From positions 1-64,000 of the forward strand of contig JAVTVJ010000048.1 of assembly GCA_034509425.1 (NCBI GenBank): a stretch of DNA of 64,000 nt. The letters are read 5' to 3'. The position numbers and the translations under genes were made by a program. This DNA comes from Eopsaltria australis (taxonomy: Eukaryota; Chordata; Aves; Passeriformes; Petroicidae). Below the pieces are notes generated by a model. The model made no database searches. It saw only the letters and a list, made by a program, of their open reading frames with translations, and was not told where the DNA came from. This document shows, one piece after another, positions 39,601-51,129 of this stretch. Every line of letters starts with the position of its first letter. Within the stretch, counting starts at the first letter, position 1.

Positions 39601-41245
39601 TCACATGTATTTCTCTTTTCCCTGTTTGACCAAGCTCTTCAACTTTTTTGGAGGTCAAACTATTAGCTGCAACAGCCTCCTTAACTTTCCAACCATTAAC
39701 ATTTGCAAACAGAACTAAATCAAATGTAAATATAAAAAATTTTGTAAACAGTGTAATGTAAAAGATAACCGCATACATTTTGTGAATGAAAGGAACATGC
39801 AGGAATTTGTGAACAACACTGCACATTCCAAAACTCTGCTGGAAAAATAAACTCAGAAACTTTCAAATCAGAAATTCACTTTGTTAGATTTTCTCAGGAG
39901 GCATGAATAATTTCTTAAAGAACTATAACACTAATCTGATATTACAGTGAAGTAAAATACTTTCAAAAGTGCTTTAACAGTAGCTATGAATTAGGTAAAT
40001 TTTTCAATATAATGAGGTTTATTTTTAAGAAAATGCATACTCAGATCAATCCAGAAGAGGATTACATCCATATTTTTAAGATAATGTGTTATACTTTAAA
40101 AACAGATAGATGGGATAAGAATAGTGTTCACAGTTATATGCAACTTGACCATTTTTGAGTTTTTCTCTTCTGAGAGGTGAAGACATGCTTAATTATTAAA
40201 AGTAATGATCTTAAAGAAAATAAAAACTAAGAAGATCATTTTTCAAGGTGTCTGAAAAAGTTTTGTCTTTTTTAAAGTCTGGATCAATGCTGCCCTTCTC
40301 TTGATGCCAACTTTATTACTCTTTTTCACTTTATAACTTCTATTTATACTGAGTCCTTTGGGTCCTAAACTTCTTTTTCTGCATGTCTAGCTGCTTGTTA
40401 TAAAACCTTTCTCTTTCAGTACTTTGACAGCACATCAACCAACAAATCTCACTTGTGACAAACTCTAATGATTGAAGCACATATCTTGATTCCTCTCAGT
40501 ACCTCAACACATTTCTGATTCAATACAGACTTTACTGCTATTAGCTCATCTTGCCTTTTACTGTCTCTTTTCATCCATCAAGCATAAAATACATGTCACT
40601 TCTACAATCATCAGATTGGAAAAGCTGGAGGGGAGGGGGCATGGGGCAAGAAGAGCAATGTTATCTTTAGTTTCTATCCTACCTTTTCAATATGCTGACT
40701 TAGAAAATACTTTTTTTTTAATTGGTCAGTGTTTTGCAAGAAAATCTTTATGCTAATTTAATTATTACTTGTGAAAACTATGAAATGAAAATTTTCTTAT
40801 AAACTGACCCACCATTAAACCTGTGTCTTATCCAAATATTGGAAGAGCTAGCATAGCAATTCTGTACTTATAAATGTCCTCATACACCTTTCCTGGTAGA
40901 TTTTACAGCTCATCAGGGTCAACATTTCTTTCACAGTACAGTTGCATCAAATATGACAGCCTTAAAGAGGGTCATAGGCAGAAGGATTTCAGTGCAAGTA
41001 ATTACACTGGACATTTAGCCAGTTTATTATTGGTTGAGGTTTTTTTCTTCTCTGTTATAATATTATATTGACACTGAACTATATGCAGCCATGTCAGTTC
41101 TGTTCTGTACTTGCACTGAACTAAATTGAACAGGATTTGAAGAGGCAGATTATTTCCATATGAATGTTTCAAGGAAGTGATGCTGAAGGATAGTTGACAG
41201 TTTAAGCTTTTAATAACTATTCTCAATGTCTATTTGATCGGGGGA
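39601..41245. other. Non-genic DNA, nothing recognised
   Basis: No gene. A G-rich segment at 40,628-40,647 (runs of 2, 4, 5 and 4 G) could form at most a weak two-tier G-quadruplex. No transposon family was recognised. Confidence 0.6.
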
Positions 41246-41508
41246 GTTGAGCTGGACAAAAGTCAATGAGTCTACCAGGACAAATCATCCTGCTAGAGAG
41301 GTGTTCCTTCCCTCTACTCAGTATTGGTGAGACATACAAGAATAAGCTGAGAGAGCTGGAATTGTTTCATCTAGACAAGAGAAGGTTCAGGAGGATCTTC
41401 TTATTGTGTTTAACTGAGGAAGCTGTCCAACCTGATGTGACTTCAAAGAGGGAAGCTGGACTAAGTGATATTCAGGGATTCCCTCCCAAACTCAACCATT
41501 GTATAGAT
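41246..41508 (+). mobile_element. CR1 LINE 3' fragment with deletions (sense)
   Basis: Ordered CR1 3' landmarks are visible: GAGCTGGACAAAAGTCAATG (the 'KLNMSQ' region), TTCCTTCCCTCTACTCAGTA ('LPLYSALV'), CTGAGAGAGCTGGAATTG, AGACAAGAGAAGGTTCAGGA ('LEKRRLRG'), then AAGCTGGACTAAGTGATATT and CCTCCCAAACTCAACCAT, which is the terminal 'GGACTAGATGA...CCTTCCAACCC' part. Several internal segments are missing compared with a full 3' end. An 88-codon plus frame (41,266-41,532) runs through it and is a remnant, not a gene. Confidence 0.8.
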
Positions 41509-44500
41509 GCTATCTTCCAAATGCACTTGTAAGTTAAATATGTATTTGCAATTGCTTTATAATGTGGACTTGAAGAAAGATTTTCTGTATACAGTGAGAT
41601 GATAGTGGACATGGCAGAATTCTTTGAAGATAATTCTTTCCCAAGAGACACAAAATATATTAATTGTATGTATGTATATGTATGTGTGTTTAATTATAGA
41701 TATGCAACTGGATGAGTAGGAAACAAGATTAGAAGTTTTATTTGTCACCAGATCTCCTGTGTACAAAACAAATGGGTAGTCAGACAGTGCTAGTACCATT
41801 AAGGTTCACATTCAAAAGAAAAGTAAACTAAAAGCATACTTTTAAGGCAGAGCAGGTCCCTAAGATACCGCAGAAGAATTTCATTTTTTGCTTGCAAAGT
41901 TCAAGATCAACATCATTTATTTGTCTTACATCCCAATAGAGTTTTTGTTGGGGGAATTCTACAAGATAATGCATTATGTGCACTCTAAAGCAATGTCTGC
42001 AATACAGTTTCCTGTGATAGACCCCTGTATTCTACAAAATAGTAGTGATCCATTAACATCAGTGGTGTGCTGCATACATGCAGAGTTCTACACTGAATAA
42101 TGAAATACTGGACTAGTGCCATGAGATTTCTTATTTTATATTTTTTAGAGAAGACCCTGTGCATTTAAAATGTGTATATAATCTACTCTTCTGGAAAAAA
42201 AAACCCAGAATTTAGGATTTTTGGAGAAAAAATGATCCAAATCTTACCTTAAAACAGAAAAGTGTAGGGGAAATTTCTTTAAAGAAGTACTGCTAAACTT
42301 CTCTGATTGCACAAGAATATAAACAATCCCAAATGCAGAAGTAGTTCAGACTTCCTAAACATGGGAATTCTGTTGTTAAAACTGGACTAGACTTTTTATT
42401 TAGGCTTTCTCTTTCTCTCCATTTATAAGCTAGTAGCAGATTAATCCTGTCCTGTGCACATGCATACTTTCTTTTATTTTATTTTCTTTTACCATTGTGC
42501 CCCACACTGGCCTGTTGAAACCTGCAAGCAGGGACTGGACCATGGTGGTGGTATGAAATAATTTACAGATTCTTCTTGAGGTTTGGATACCTACTATGAA
42601 GACAAAGTAGCTTATACTAGAAGACTTTTTGTGTATTAAAAAAAAATATTTCTTTATCATCAGTGCATAGTTTTTATACACCATCATAGCCACTAATAAA
42701 TTGCTAATAAATAAATGAAACTTAGATTTACCTAGAAAAAAAAAAAAGGAATACTCAGAAACAATATTGAATGAATTTCAAAACCAGTATTCACACAATT
42801 TTCTTGGTAAAAGCCCATCAGTCAAATTTCTAATACAGTTGATACTTCTTGCTACAAGTGTACCTTATTTTCTCCACTTTTTGTCTTTACATGGATGACT
42901 AGCTGCAAAAAGCTGCATTTCAAACCGGCTTATGCATTGATATAAATAATTTGAAAAAATATTTTTGGTCACTTCAGGGTGAAAGCTGAAACTTAATAAG
43001 TTTTTGGGTTTTTTTGTTTTTGGGTTTTTTTAATATGTATGACAACAGGCCTTTGGGATTTGTAATTTAATGTTCATTTAACAAAGTGTGTTGATACATA
43101 TTTCCCAAAGAGATTTGAATAACATTAAAAAAGTCGTTCCAACATCTCAGGTATATTGCATACATCTTAAAGCATTCCATTGAAGATTTACAAATTGCCT
43201 GTGAAAGGAGATTTGGAAGAATTGTATTTAAGTAATATGAAAATTCTATATCACACTGGAAAAAATTAGAGATTGAGCTATGCTGCATGTGTAACTTATG
43301 TTGTAGAATAGATCTTTTGTTGTTTTTTAATTATTCAAACCATGGTTTAAGTATATGGCTTATATTTTAAATGGCTTTTACTGATTCATACCCAAACCCC
43401 TAAATCTGTTTATATATTTATAATGCATATGCAGAAGATTAGAGTTTATAGTTTAGGTCCATGGGTTTTGTTGTATTAAAGAAGGGGAACATTTTATCTG
43501 TAGTGATATGGCAGTGTTCAACAGTATCAATTATTCCATTCTGCTTCAGTGAACAAAAAGGTATTGATCTATCTGGAAACAAACCACTGCTTCTCCTGCA
43601 GTTCACCTCTGACAGAACTGTCCAGTATTCAAATAGTATTTTTTTTATATAATCTATTTATCAAGGATCAGGTTGAAAACACAAAAATGCATGCATACTT
43701 TGTTTTGTATCTACACCACTGATTGAATACTTTAGAATTAATGTTACCTTAACATGGGAGCTTAACTGTTGAGAGCAAGCTTACAGCATGGCACATTGTA
43801 GAAGAGGATTGAAACATGTCTGCAGTGTGAAATTGTTCAAAATCTCCATCAAAATCAGAAAAGTTTCAGGTTTGTGACATGAAAGCATTATTTCCCAAGA
43901 GAAAGTAATGGACAAATGCAAATAGGAAGAAGCACATTGAGAAAACCATTTCCTCTGAGTCACTGTGCGTCCAAAAGCCACGTGCCAGAACACAGAGCCA
44001 AACATCAGCTATGCAGAAAAGGGCCAGGAAAAATAATCTATAATTAGTTCCCAAACACAGTGCAGATCATAGTTAACCACTCCTGAAATCAACTGACTGT
44101 TCTACACTATTGCAAAAGGATTTTTGATGAGGATCTGAAACAAAAAAGACACTGACAGGTATAAAAAAAGATTCTGATCTGTGGTAGCAGCTTGTATCAT
44201 AAAGGTTATCTCACACTGTAACAGAAACTGGGACTCTGTCCTTTTTGTTTGTTGCCCTGGATGCATTCATCCCTGAGGTGAAACAGGAAGACATTCATGC
44301 CAAATCTGGAAGCAGAGCATGCTTGTGCATAAAACATGAGCCAAACAATTCAACAAGAGGACAGCCTTTTTGCCAGCTTTTTCAAGTCATGTTGGCAGGG
44401 TCAAGATCTGCAGAATGTAAGTTATTGCTTTTATTTTATTTTGAGTTATTAATCTGCAAGTAGATTTAAAATATATTGAATACTTTCTCATATGTTTCAT

Positions 44501-45482
44501 GGCAACAATTTTAAATTTAAAAAATGCAAGAGAGACTATTTGATTTGTGACAGCATTGTCATCTCTATCTTATTTTCTTCCCAATATAAATATAAGCCAT
44601 AAAAAGAAGTAGTTTTATTTTTTACATACCTACTGGTTCTGTTCTAATGCATCTGTCTAAGCCTTTTGTACACAAGCTCTGAAATCATCACAGAGTGCAG
44701 ATAGATGTATCATTTAAAGAAATTTGTTCAAGAAATAATTGTGGTGAGGTATGGGGGAGCAATAGAGGTGATTAATAATTTATTTTTATGATATGCAATA
44801 ATTTATTTTTCTCACAGGGAAATGTTGGTTTTCTTCTGTTTAATGTAAATACTAACATTTTAAACAGCATCTATACAGCTAAAACCACCTTTCATTATAA
44901 ATAGAAAATAATGTGTTTATGTGTGTATGTATATACAGATACATGAGAGAAAGATCTCATATTTCTACTAAACTATATGGAAATCAGTATGATCACCATG
45001 TCTCCTATTCACACAGGAGGCTTAATGATCTTGAAGTGTGCACCTTGACTAGATAAGAGGGGAAAGAATGATAGTATTTCTGTTGTTGTTTCTGTAGCTG
45101 TTTCAATGCGTGGCCTAGAGCTCATTTGTTAATGACCATGCAAATATGCAGCACATTTGTAAAGAATTAAATTATTTTTCCTCATGCATATTTATGTGTG
45201 CATGTGTATTTTGGAATTCATTAAAGCAGTTTACAAAAGATTCTGTAACAAGCATCCCACTTTTAGCATTGTCCTGATAATACAGTTGGTAAGGGCAAAA
45301 TTCAGGAATATACTTATACATCCCTGGCTTTAAACATCTAAACAATCACTTTTATTTCCCATCACACACACCTGGAATAACATCCTCAAAATCAGACTTG
45401 GAGTTAGGAGCATTTCTGGATTCTTGCACAAAGAGAACCAGGTTCTACCACTTCATGAAATTGAAGCTTCATATTACCAAAA
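41509..45482. other. Non-genic DNA, nothing recognised
   Basis: No gene supported. It contains the TATG-type run at 41,665. A 72-codon frame at 44,245-44,463 has an AG upstream (CCCTGAG|GTGAAA) and a GTAAGT downstream (GCAGAAT|GTAAGT), so it is shaped like an internal exon. I do not recognise its protein and do not call it. Confidence 0.5.
41665..41690. repeat. (TATG)n / TG microsatellite
   Basis: A run of TATG units mixed with TG dinucleotides. Low-complexity DNA without gene context. Confidence 0.85.
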
Positions 45483-45984
45483 TGTAGATAAAGGATTTAG
45501 TTAACCCTCAGCTAAGCTCCCACATTGCTGCTCACTCAGCCACCACAACCCCAGTGGGATGGGGGACAAAACAAGAAGAGTAATCATGAGAAAAGTTGTA
45601 TTGAGATTAATAAGTGAAGAAGAGAAAAAAAAGAAGTGATGCAAAGGCAAGTACTCACCACCTCATGCAGATTGATATTCTGCCAATCACTGAAAAAGGG
45701 CCACCTTGGAAGTCAAAACTTTCTATTCCTCTGTCCATTCTTATTGCTGAGCTTGCTACCATAGGGTGTGGTATAATCCTTCATCCAGTTGGTGTCAGCT
45801 GTCCCAGCTGTGTGTGCTCCCAGCTTCTTGCCCATCCCCAGTCGATTCACAGTGGGGGAAGTAGGGTGCAGAGTGGGAAAATGATAATTAGTGTTATCAA
45901 CACTGTTTAGCCACAAACCCAAAGCACAGCACCATACAGGCTGCTGTGAAGATGATTAACTCCACTCCAGCCACAGCTAGTACA
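45483..45984 (-). mobile_element. Avian ERVL-type solo LTR (antisense)
   Basis: Read on the minus strand the element starts TGTACTAGCTGTGGCTGGAG, then GGAGTTAATCATCTTCACAG, CAGCCTGTATGGTGCTGTG and AACAGTGTTGATAACACTAA. This follows a very common avian LTR of the form 'TGTACTGG..TGGCTGGGATGGAGTTAATTTTCTTC'. Its 3' part also fits: TCTCAATACAACTTTTCTCA, CCCCCATCCCACTGGGG, TGGGAGCTTAGCTGAGGGTT. It ends TGT...ACA in the right sense. No gag, pol or env lies on either side, so it is a solo LTR left by recombination. Flanking 5-mers (CAAAA and TAGAG) do not match as a target duplication, so edges may have decayed. Frames of 98 and 69 codons inside it are chance. Confidence 0.88.
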
Positions 45985-48389
45985 TAGAGTAACTGTCTGT
46001 ATTTTTCTTTCAAAAAAGGCTTGACTGTAAAAAACAATATCTGCATGCATTACTGTGTAAGAATTACTCATAAATACAGTGACTAACAGCTTCTGTGGTA
46101 AAGTATTTTTACTTTCTCTGGTAAACAACTTCCTCCAAAACCAAGATTTTCTGAGCCTTCTGAGCCTTTTTACAGCAAAAACACCATTTTCTTGACTTAT
46201 TTTGCTCAGAAATAGAATAGAGTGGGTGGAATTTTGTTTTTTTTATACCAAACCTATTCTGTTGTGAGTCTTAGCAGTGGCTGAAAAAACAGCTTTGAAA
46301 TGGAAAACAAGAATGTAGGAGAAATAATATTAAGAAATACTCATTATATTTAAACTAAATATGTTTCCATGTCAGTTGTTTGAAGAGAGTAATATATAAT
46401 TATATATTAATATATAATATATATTATGTCTATATATATCACAGCACTGTCACTTTCAGTGGCATCACAGCCCATGCTTCTTCAAAGTCTACAAGCTGAG
46501 CTGGTTCTGTCAGACACTAGAGAGCTCTGTAGTTCTTGTGTGCATATATGCTTGGCAACCTTATGTTAGGGTGATGTATAAAAGATGGCCAAGGAACAAC
46601 ATCTCGGTTGTTTCCCCAGCACACTCCATCAGGTTAATATAAACCCATGCAGAAAGGAATTTCTAAAGTATTCCATTTTCCAAAAAAAATATTTAAAGTA
46701 AGCCATTAGGACATAATGGTCTGTTGTTTCTTTTCACAGAAATTTTATGATGTCAAGCATCTCATACAAAAGTGACAAGGAATTCAACAAGGGCAGGATG
46801 GTAACAAAGTGTGTGAAAGAGAAAGGATGTTGTTGACACGGGAAAAATGGATGAATGGTGGAGAAGACAGTTACAAAGATACCATCTGTTACTTTTTTAG
46901 CATAAGAAGCACTTTAAGGTATTCTCAACAGTTAGAGCTCCTTCTCTGGGAATATACAAACTCTTTTGGCTTGGTTGGGGTTTTCTTTCATTCCCTCCCC
47001 CCCCCCATTCTTCTCTAAAACCTTTGTAAAAAAAAGGTGAAAAAATTAATGGGAGATGACTACTCTGAATCCACCTCTGCTTCCCATCACTACATTTTTT
47101 ATAAGTTCCATGTTAACTTTTTAAACCAATCTGAATAAAGAATTTTTCCATTGTTCCAGTTCTTCAAATATATATTAATTTCTTAATAGCAGTCTGTGTC
47201 TTTATAACAATACAATATAAAATAAGAGAGCAACTCTAACGTATCTTCAGATTTATAGAAGAAATATTAAAATTAATTCTTTTATTCATATCTGCAATTT
47301 AATCTTTTCTAGTTATTAAATGCAATGTTAGGTTAGATAGAACACATAAAGCAAATTATGAAATGCAAGAAGTATCTAAGATGAAAAGTATTTTGATATT
47401 TAGGTCTATACTCATGTATGTGAATACAGAAGAATATGGTGGTCATAGAAGAAAATACCTATTTTGGTATCAAAAAGGAAAGAAAACGACAAAAAAAAAA
47501 AAAAGAAAAAGTCTTCAGAAAAGCTAAAGAGAAAAGAAATGGAAGAGAAATTATATAAAGTAATAGCTGAGAGGACTAAGATACGTATAAAAATTCACTC
47601 CTTAAGAAACAAGCAGCTTAAAAGCAGACGATGCTTATGCAAACTGAGGAATGAAATGTGATACTAAATTTACATTGGATAATGTCTCAGACACTGAATA
47701 GTCCTACTGAAGACCTGCTCAATGACTAGCTCAAAAATAAAGTGCTATGCAGCATGATCCACAGGGTAGTGATAAATTGCACATAAAAGACAGCACTGAA
47801 AAATTTAGTGCATTTCAAAGGTCAGCTTTCAGCACTATTCTCTACAAAGCCCTTGCTAAAATACAGAAACACTTGCAGAGCAAGCTGTGTGATTTCCAGC
47901 AGCCCCAGGAAGAAATTCACTCCGACCTTACATTTTATTCACAAAATATTTAGGAATTGAGGAATATCTACTAAAGCTGGTTATCTGACACAGTGCCTCA
48001 TATAATCCACAGTAATACAATACTGCTGTTGTATCTCAAATCTTTTTCCAAAATGCTTTGTGAAAATTATAAAGTCTTAAGCTAAATTATCTTTTGAGTC
48101 TTCAATTAAATGATGTGTAGTCCTTCACAGTAATTTTGATGAAGATATTAACTGAAATTGTCTTCCACAAATTATGTTAGAATTCCATTAGTGATGAGTT
48201 ACAATGGTGTCTCAGCCACATGCTGATCAAAATATTTTCTTCTATTCCTTCCAAATGATCACCTGATTTAGAGCAGACATTTATATTATTTTTTTGTATT
48301 TATATTTATTTTTTACATTTTTTTGTTATAATACATTCTTTCTTATATTAATAATATTTGCTCTCACTTATTTCTGTATAATATTCTTG
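45985..48389. other. Non-genic DNA, nothing recognised
   Basis: No gene. It holds the AT-repeat at 46,390, a C run near 46,997 and a 14-A run at 47,491-47,504 at the head of a lysine-rich chance frame (47,464-47,661). Confidence 0.6.
46390..46439. repeat. AT-repeat, self-complementary
   Basis: About 50 bp of nearly pure A and T with TATA and ATAT units. It is largely palindromic and could extrude a cruciform. It is a likely length-variable locus. Confidence 0.9.
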
Positions 48390-48560
48390 CATGTTTGTAG
48401 GATGCCACACATTTTTGCATCATCAACAGATTTCATCATCACATCCCTTCTTTTAATACAAACGCCATAATAATGGAAAGATTGATTCTCCACAGACACA
48501 AAAATTTTATGGTGAATATTACACCATACTTATTTCTGCTCTGTGTTTCTCATTTGCAAT
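48390..48560 (-). mobile_element. Ancient CR1 RT fragment (antisense)
   Basis: The block GCATCATCAACAGATTTCAT followed by CATCACATCCC corresponds, reverse-complemented, to the RT catalytic neighbourhood of CR1 ('VAKFADDTKL'). The minus frame reads SVDDAKMCGI, keeping the paired aspartates. The right part (ACACCATACTTATTTCTGCT near 48,521) fits the diverged continuation. Identity is low and the limits are approximate. It is similar in age to the copy at 38-39.6 kb. Confidence 0.5.
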
Positions 48561-49312
48561 CCTCTGTGGATTTTTTTGATCAAAAACATACAAAATCTTC
48601 TAAAAAATCATAACTCAGTAAAGTTCATGTAGTTATGCCATGTTTAGTTAAATGTTGCTTTGTTATTACCAGTTTAAATAACTTTTAAAAAAGTTTGTCT
48701 GCTAGATTTCTTTGGGGACTGTCTTGTCGCACTTTCAAACTAATTTTGAAGGTTAAATTAATATTTTGCATCATTATAAAATTGGATGAGTAGTTAAATG
48801 TTTCACATTAGTCTTTAAATATTCTGAAAGATTATTTTCTAATGGAGTAATGTTAAAACATAAAAATGAAAAAAAAATGTTAACGGAAATAGCTGGACTT
48901 TCTTAAGTTACTGATAAATTCAAAAGAAACAAATATACTTCTAATTAATATTCAACTACTATTTAAGAAAAAAGCTGAATTATGGTACAGCTAGTCTCCA
49001 AGGAGCAGCCTAGTTTATTTGCATTTTTGCAGCTCTTTCACAAAAAGAAATGAAGTGAAATCAGCCTTTTTGTTAACTTAGACAACTTCTTCCCTCAACC
49101 TATTTAAATAAAAATAATACGCACAAAGAGAAAGATAATTAAGATAAACCACTCTAAAGTTAACAGCACCATCCAGATGTTTAAAATTTTCCATTACTGT
49201 TGAAACAAACAATTTAATTGATCCAATCCTTTAGAACCTCTCTAATTAAAAGACTGATCAAATATAACACATTCCCAGTAATATTCATAGTATCAAAGGG
49301 ACCTCACAAATA
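48561..49312. other. Non-genic AT-rich DNA, nothing recognised
   Basis: AT-rich sequence between two CR1 fragments, with no gene or repeat recognised. Confidence 0.6.
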
Positions 49313-49336
49313 TCACAGAATCACAGAATCACAGAA
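49313..49336 (-). repeat. CR1 3' terminal octamer array
   Basis: Three exact tandem TCACAGAA units on the plus strand (TTCTGTGA on the element strand). CR1 elements end in a short array of this octamer rather than poly-A, so this fixes the 3' terminus of the flanking element. Confidence 0.97.
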
Positions 49337-49645
49337 TGGGTCACAGAAGAGACCACAGTGGTCACCTGGTCCAACCTCTCTGCTCAATCAGGGTCATGCC
49401 AGAGCACTTTGCACAGGGTTGTGTCCGGACGGTTCTTGAATATCTCCAGTAAGGGAGACTACAACCTCTCTGGGCAACCTGTTCCAGTGCTTGGTCACCT
49501 GCACGTTTAGATAGCACTTCCTGGCCCACAGTTTCTGCCCATTGCCTCTTATCCTGCTGCTGTGGCACCACTGAGCAGAGCCTGGCTCCATCCTCTTGAC
49601 ACATTCCCTTCAGATACTGACAGGCATTGATAAAATTCCCTGTCT
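49313..49645 (-). mobile_element. CR1 LINE 3' end with octamer tail (antisense)
   Basis: On the minus strand the segment runs through ATGGAGCCAGGCTCTGCTCA, GGCAATGGGCAGAAACTG, AGGTGACCAAGCACTGGAAC, AGGTTGCCCAGAGAGGTTGT, GGAGATATTCAAGAACCGTC and GGTTGGACCAGGTGACCA. It ends in three exact TTCTGTGA octamers (49,336 down to 49,313). These are textbook CR1 3' end features in the right order. Translated remnants include VTKHWNRLPREVV. It is only moderately diverged and is the best-preserved 3' end here. It may be the downstream end of the element whose 5' part lies at 50.9-52.5 kb. Confidence 0.95.
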
Positions 49646-50149
49646 GTCATACCTTCCTGAGACTGAGTAGGCCCAATTTTAATCTTTAAAATTGTCTTTT
49701 TCTTTTGGAATGTCTTGTTATATTTTTTCCTTTTCAACTCAGTTGGAAACATAGCTCAAAAACTACTGCAAAATCGAAGTACTGAATTTCTCTTTATAAC
49801 AACAGATATGATAAAAGTGCCAAAATGAGAAATACACCACATTTTTCAGTAGTCTGACATTCAGTGTCAGTGTGATTGTGTTCTGTCTGACAGAAAGGCA
49901 GCTCAGATCTCATCTAAGTTTCACTTTCCCAAATATCCCATGCTGAGCATCACTTCATTCAGTGCAAGCACTGTTTCCTCAGATCAGTATTGCTCCTCTT
50001 GTTGACTTCTTGTTTCAGTTTATGCCTGTTGTGTTTCACCCTGACAACATGCACTACTATGAAGTGCCTTGCCAGAACTTGCTGTAGTTTATAAGAATAT
50101 GTCATCTGTCAGAGGACCTAAAATAGATCCATGTCTCTACATTAAGTTT

Positions 50150-50330
50150 TACAGGTACTGAAGGCAAGGAACATTCATTTTTCTGGACCTCATAAGTGTG
50201 CTTCTGTTATTACACATCAGGAGGTTCTTGGCCTGCTTTGCTGTCTTATGCCCAGCTTGCCATCTACCAGCACCCCTAAAGTCTTTCCAGCAGAGATGCT
50301 CCCCAGTGTGTCAGGAAACAGTCTGTGTCA
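50150..50330 (-). mobile_element. CR1 LINE fragment, RT C-terminal region (antisense)
   Basis: The plus-strand text TTCTTGGCCTGCTTTGCTGT, CTTATGCCCAGCTTGCCATC, TACCAGCACCCCTAAAGTC and TTTCCAGCAGAGATGCTCC is the reverse complement of the CR1 block around 'RDLGVLVD.KLNMSQQ'. In a full CR1 this block lies a few hundred bases upstream of the 3' end, which is where it sits relative to 49,313-49,645 on the minus strand. The boundary toward 50,150 is uncertain. Confidence 0.8.
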
Positions 50331-50396
50331 TTATTAGAGATGTTTCAGTGCTGTGACCACATGCAGACCTCTAGTTCTTCCTGTTTGTTTCCCAGG

Positions 50397-50640
50397 TGTG
50401 AGAGACCGGAGAAAATTATTACTGGCTCAGAACAACAGAAGTGAGGGCGAGGGGTGGTGGGGGAAGGCAGTGCAAGTTCTGTGAGCAGTGGGATGTGCCC
50501 TACACCCCACCCCCTGGAGCCTCTAGTCCATCCCAGAATGGCTGTCAGTCACTGGCACACCTGAAGCCCCACCTGGAGGGGAGGGCCTGGGAGGCCTAAG
50601 CAGATACAAGCAGTTGCACAGACACACACGGTCATAGCCC
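50397..50640. other. GC-rich patch of unknown origin
   Basis: About 240 bp, strikingly richer in G and C than its surroundings. It begins TGTGAGAGACCGGAG, has a G-rich stretch near 50,448-50,470 and a CCACCTGGAGGGGAGGGCC block near 50,570. It ends before a T run at 50,642. It lies between two antisense CR1 pieces. It could be a short LTR remnant (TG start; CA near 50,620-50,629) or insertion filler. I recognise no family and no coding frame. Confidence 0.5.
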
Positions 50641-50641
50641 A

Positions 50642-50879
50642 TTTTTTTTTTTTATTTTATAGGAGGTAAGAACATGCTGGAATTCAGTGAATAATAGTTT
50701 TTGTCTGTATCTTTCTCTCTCTCATTTTTTCTTGAAATCTGGGTAAATTAAAGTTGGATGAGTGAGAGTTTGCTAAGTCAATGCCTTGTGAAATGCTTTA
50801 TTTCAATTGAATTTTTGTTTTAAGATTTGCCAAGTACCCTTATTTTCTAAAGTTTTCCAATAAAATTTGTTGTTTAACA
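50642..50879. other. AT-rich filler between CR1 pieces
   Basis: It starts with a 13-T run and contains AATAAA near 50,861 on the plus strand. No gene is visible. With the GC-rich patch to its left it could be the remainder of an inserted element. Confidence 0.4.
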
Positions 50880-51129
50880 TTATGAGAGCTTTTGTCAAGT
50901 TCTCCTTTGCGTCACCTCAGGGAAAAGTAGTGCCTTAAGCCCCTTTGAAATAAACTCGCTGGCAAGGACCTAGGCTTTACACATTCATTTCTTTGCATAC
51001 ACTAGGGGTGGATGTCTCTTCACCCTGCTTTATCATTCTGGTGTTCTTATTTCTGCCAATGTGCTTTCTTGGATGCCCACCTCTGCATACCCCTTTCTCA
51101 CCAAAAAGTGGGTTGCAGCATCTCTCCCT

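Noticed and set aside
40628..40647. G-quadruplex
   Set aside because: Only three runs of three or more G are present, so a stable three-tier quadruplex is not supported.
45614..45910. 98-codon plus-strand frame as a gene
   Set aside because: It is antisense within the ERVL-type LTR, a non-coding element.
47464..47661. Lysine-rich 65-codon frame as a nuclear basic protein
   Set aside because: The lysines come from an A-rich microsatellite; there is no other protein feature.
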